7,703 bases of DNA. Source: CAYJRR01 sp964372275 [NCBI: uncultured bacterium]. GTDB lineage: Bacteria; CAYJRR01. This document shows, one piece after another, positions 6,578 to 7,703 of the stretch. The stretch's first letter is position 1. The number at the start of each line of letters is the position of its first letter. Under the pieces are notes generated by a model, which did no database searches, had not been told where the DNA came from, and saw nothing but the letters and a program-made list of their open reading frames with translations. A program made the translations under genes and the position numbers. The stretch covers positions 13,860 to 21,562 of the forward strand of contig CAYJRR010000079.1 of NCBI GenBank assembly GCA_964372275.1. Reading direction: 5' to 3'.

Positions 6578-7703
6578 TCATCCCTCGGACTCGGTCTCGG
6601 TCGCGGCCCCGCCCGCGGCCGCGCTTCCGGTCTCGGACGCGGCCCCGACCGCGGACGCCGCCTCGCCGCCGTCGCCGTCCGCCCCGTCTTCGCCCGGCCG
6701 TTTCTTCTCCAGGTGCCGGAACACCGTCCGCGGGTCGACGTCGAGATCGCGGGCGGTCTTGGTGCGGTTGCCGTTGTTGAGCTCGAGAACCTCGTCGATG
6801 TAGCGGACGCGGAACTCCTCGATCGCCTGGGTCAGCGGGAGGATCTTCTTCTGGTAGCCGCGCGCGAGCTCCAGGTCCTCGACGGTGAGCCTCGGCCGTT
6901 CGGCCATCACCACCGCCTTCTTCACCTTGTTCTCGAGCTGCCGGATGTTCCCCGGCCAGGCCGACTTGCGGACGGCGAGGATCGCGTCGGGGGTGAACCC
7001 TTTCACCGGCGAGTTGAACTCCTTCACGTACTTCTTGAGGAAGAAGTTGGCGAGCATCAGCACGTCGTCCCCTCGATCGCGAAGCGGTGGAACGCGGATC
7101 GCGACCTCATTGAGACGGTAGAAGAGATCCTCCCGGAACCGGCCCGCGGCGACCTCGTCCTGCAGCACCTTGTTCGTGGCGCACACGACGCGGATGTCGA
7201 CGGATCGGGGCCGGTTCTCCCCGACGCGCTCGACGGTGCGCTCCTGCAGCGCCCGGAGCAGCTTCACCTGCAGGATCGGGTTCATCTCCCCGATCTCGTC
7301 CAGGAAGAGGGTCCCCTTGTTCGCGGCCTCGAACTTCCCCGCCTTGTCGCCGACGGCGCCGGTGAAGGCCCCGCGCACGTGCCCGAACAGCTCGCTCTCG
7401 AGCAGGTTCTCCGGGATGGCGCCGCAGTTGATCGAAATGAAGGGGCCCTTGGAACGCGGTCCGCGGCGGTGGATCTCGCGGGCGATCAGCTCCTTGCCGG
7501 TCCCGGTCTCGCCCTCGATCAGCACCGTGATGTCGGTGGTCGCGATCTTCTCGATGGTGCGGAAGATGGCGCGCATCCCCGGCGCGCCGCCGATCAGGTC
7601 GCCGAACGCCGATTCGGCACTCTCCGCCTTGAGTTGCTGGACGTCGCGCCGGAGGTCTCGGATGTGGAAGGCGTTCTGGATCGCCATCGCCGCCTGTCCG
7701 GCG
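6578..7703 (-). CDS. Sigma-54-dependent transcriptional activator, GAF-AAA+-Fis (N-terminus outside window)
   Basis: An enhancer-binding protein that uses ATP to remodel RNA polymerase holding sigma-54. The frame stays open to the window edge, so 374 residues are seen and the start lies outside. The first visible residues, AGQAAMAIQNA, match the last helix of a GAF sensor domain. Counting from the Met at 7687, the AAA+ domain has Walker A GETGTGKE (59-66), the sigma-54 contact loop GAFTGA (106-111), Walker B TLFLDE (126-131), FREDLFYRLN with putative arginine fingers (184-193) and WPGNIRQLEN (244-253). A Fis-type helix-turn-helix follows at about 302-326 (NNGNRTKTARDLDVD). All key residues are present, so it should be active. 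Unusually, about 40 residues of Gly, Ala, Ser, Glu and Asp follow the helix-turn-helix, part of them duplicated. The signal sensed and the target promoters are not evident. coaE lies 25 bases downstream. Confidence 0.93.
   Translation of the reverse strand, partial: AGQAAMAIQNAFHIRDLRRDVQQLKAESAESAFGDLIGGAPGMRAIFRTIEKIATTDITVLIEGETGTGKELIAREIHRRGPRSKGPFISINCGAIPENLLESELFGHVRGAFTGAVGDKAGKFEAANKGTLFLDEIGEMNPILQVKLLRALQERTVERVGENRPRSVDIRVVCATNKVLQDEVAAGRFREDLFYRLNEVAIRVPPLRDRGDDVLMLANFFLKKYVKEFNSPVKGFTPDAILAVRKSAWPGNIRQLENKVKKAVVMAERPRLTVEDLELARGYQKKILPLTQAIEEFRVRYIDEVLELNNGNRTKTARDLDVDPRTVFRHLEKKRPGEDGADGDGGEAASAVGAASETGSAAAGGAATETESEG
6593..6654 (-). repeat. Near-identical 26-base direct repeats coding the tail of the sigma-54 activator
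   Basis: Bases 6593-6618 and 6629-6654 match at 24 of 26 positions (both begin GGTCTCGG on the + strand) with a 36-base period. They code two 12-residue units rich in Ala, Gly, Ser, Glu and Thr. Because the period is a multiple of three, unit gain or loss would keep the frame. The tract lies after the DNA-binding domain, where length changes would be tolerated. Confidence 0.75.

Overview
This is a GC-rich window holding seven protein-coding genes, two of them cut by the window edges. No gap between genes exceeds about 70 bases, and I saw no RNA gene, insertion sequence, CRISPR array or origin. A heptose-phosphate kinase of the lipopolysaccharide core pathway points to a Gram-negative bacterium. 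High GC, tandem PPC domains on a presumably exported protein, a GAF-type sigma-54 activator and a one-domain heptose kinase would fit Acidobacteriota, Myxococcota or a similar lineage. No taxonomic marker is present, so that placement is an inference.

Layout. Bases 1-663 (+) hold the C-terminal end of a protein built of PPC domains. Fifteen bases later comes a heptose-7-phosphate kinase, hldA/rfaE1 type (679-1725, +). It converges on murJ, the lipid II flippase (1757-3367, -). Divergent from murJ, across a 65-base intergenic region, starts a three-gene run on the + strand: a TetR-family regulator (3433-4050), a 239-residue helical protein that looks like an acyl-CoA dehydrogenase without its middle beta domain (4079-4798), and a complete acyl-CoA dehydrogenase (4795-5949) overlapping it by 4 bases. 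Six bases further, and convergent, is coaE, dephospho-CoA kinase (5956-6552, -). It lies downstream of a sigma-54-dependent activator (6578-7703, -) whose N-terminus is outside the window.

How they may work together. The left half concerns the cell envelope (exported PPC protein, LPS heptose, lipid II export). The centre reads as a self-regulated acyl-CoA oxidation operon: a FadR-like TetR protein, an imperfect 20-base palindrome over its own promoter and start codon, and a dehydrogenase translationally coupled to a degenerate relative. The right side pairs the last step of coenzyme A synthesis with a sigma-54 activator.

The most unusual item is the degenerate acyl-CoA dehydrogenase-like protein and its tight coupling to a catalytically intact partner. 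It may be a new kind of two-subunit dehydrogenase. Secondary points are a MurJ that appears to lack two arginines known to matter in E. coli, and a duplicated low-complexity tail after the DNA-binding domain of the sigma-54 activator. All family calls come from reading motifs by eye; no search was run.
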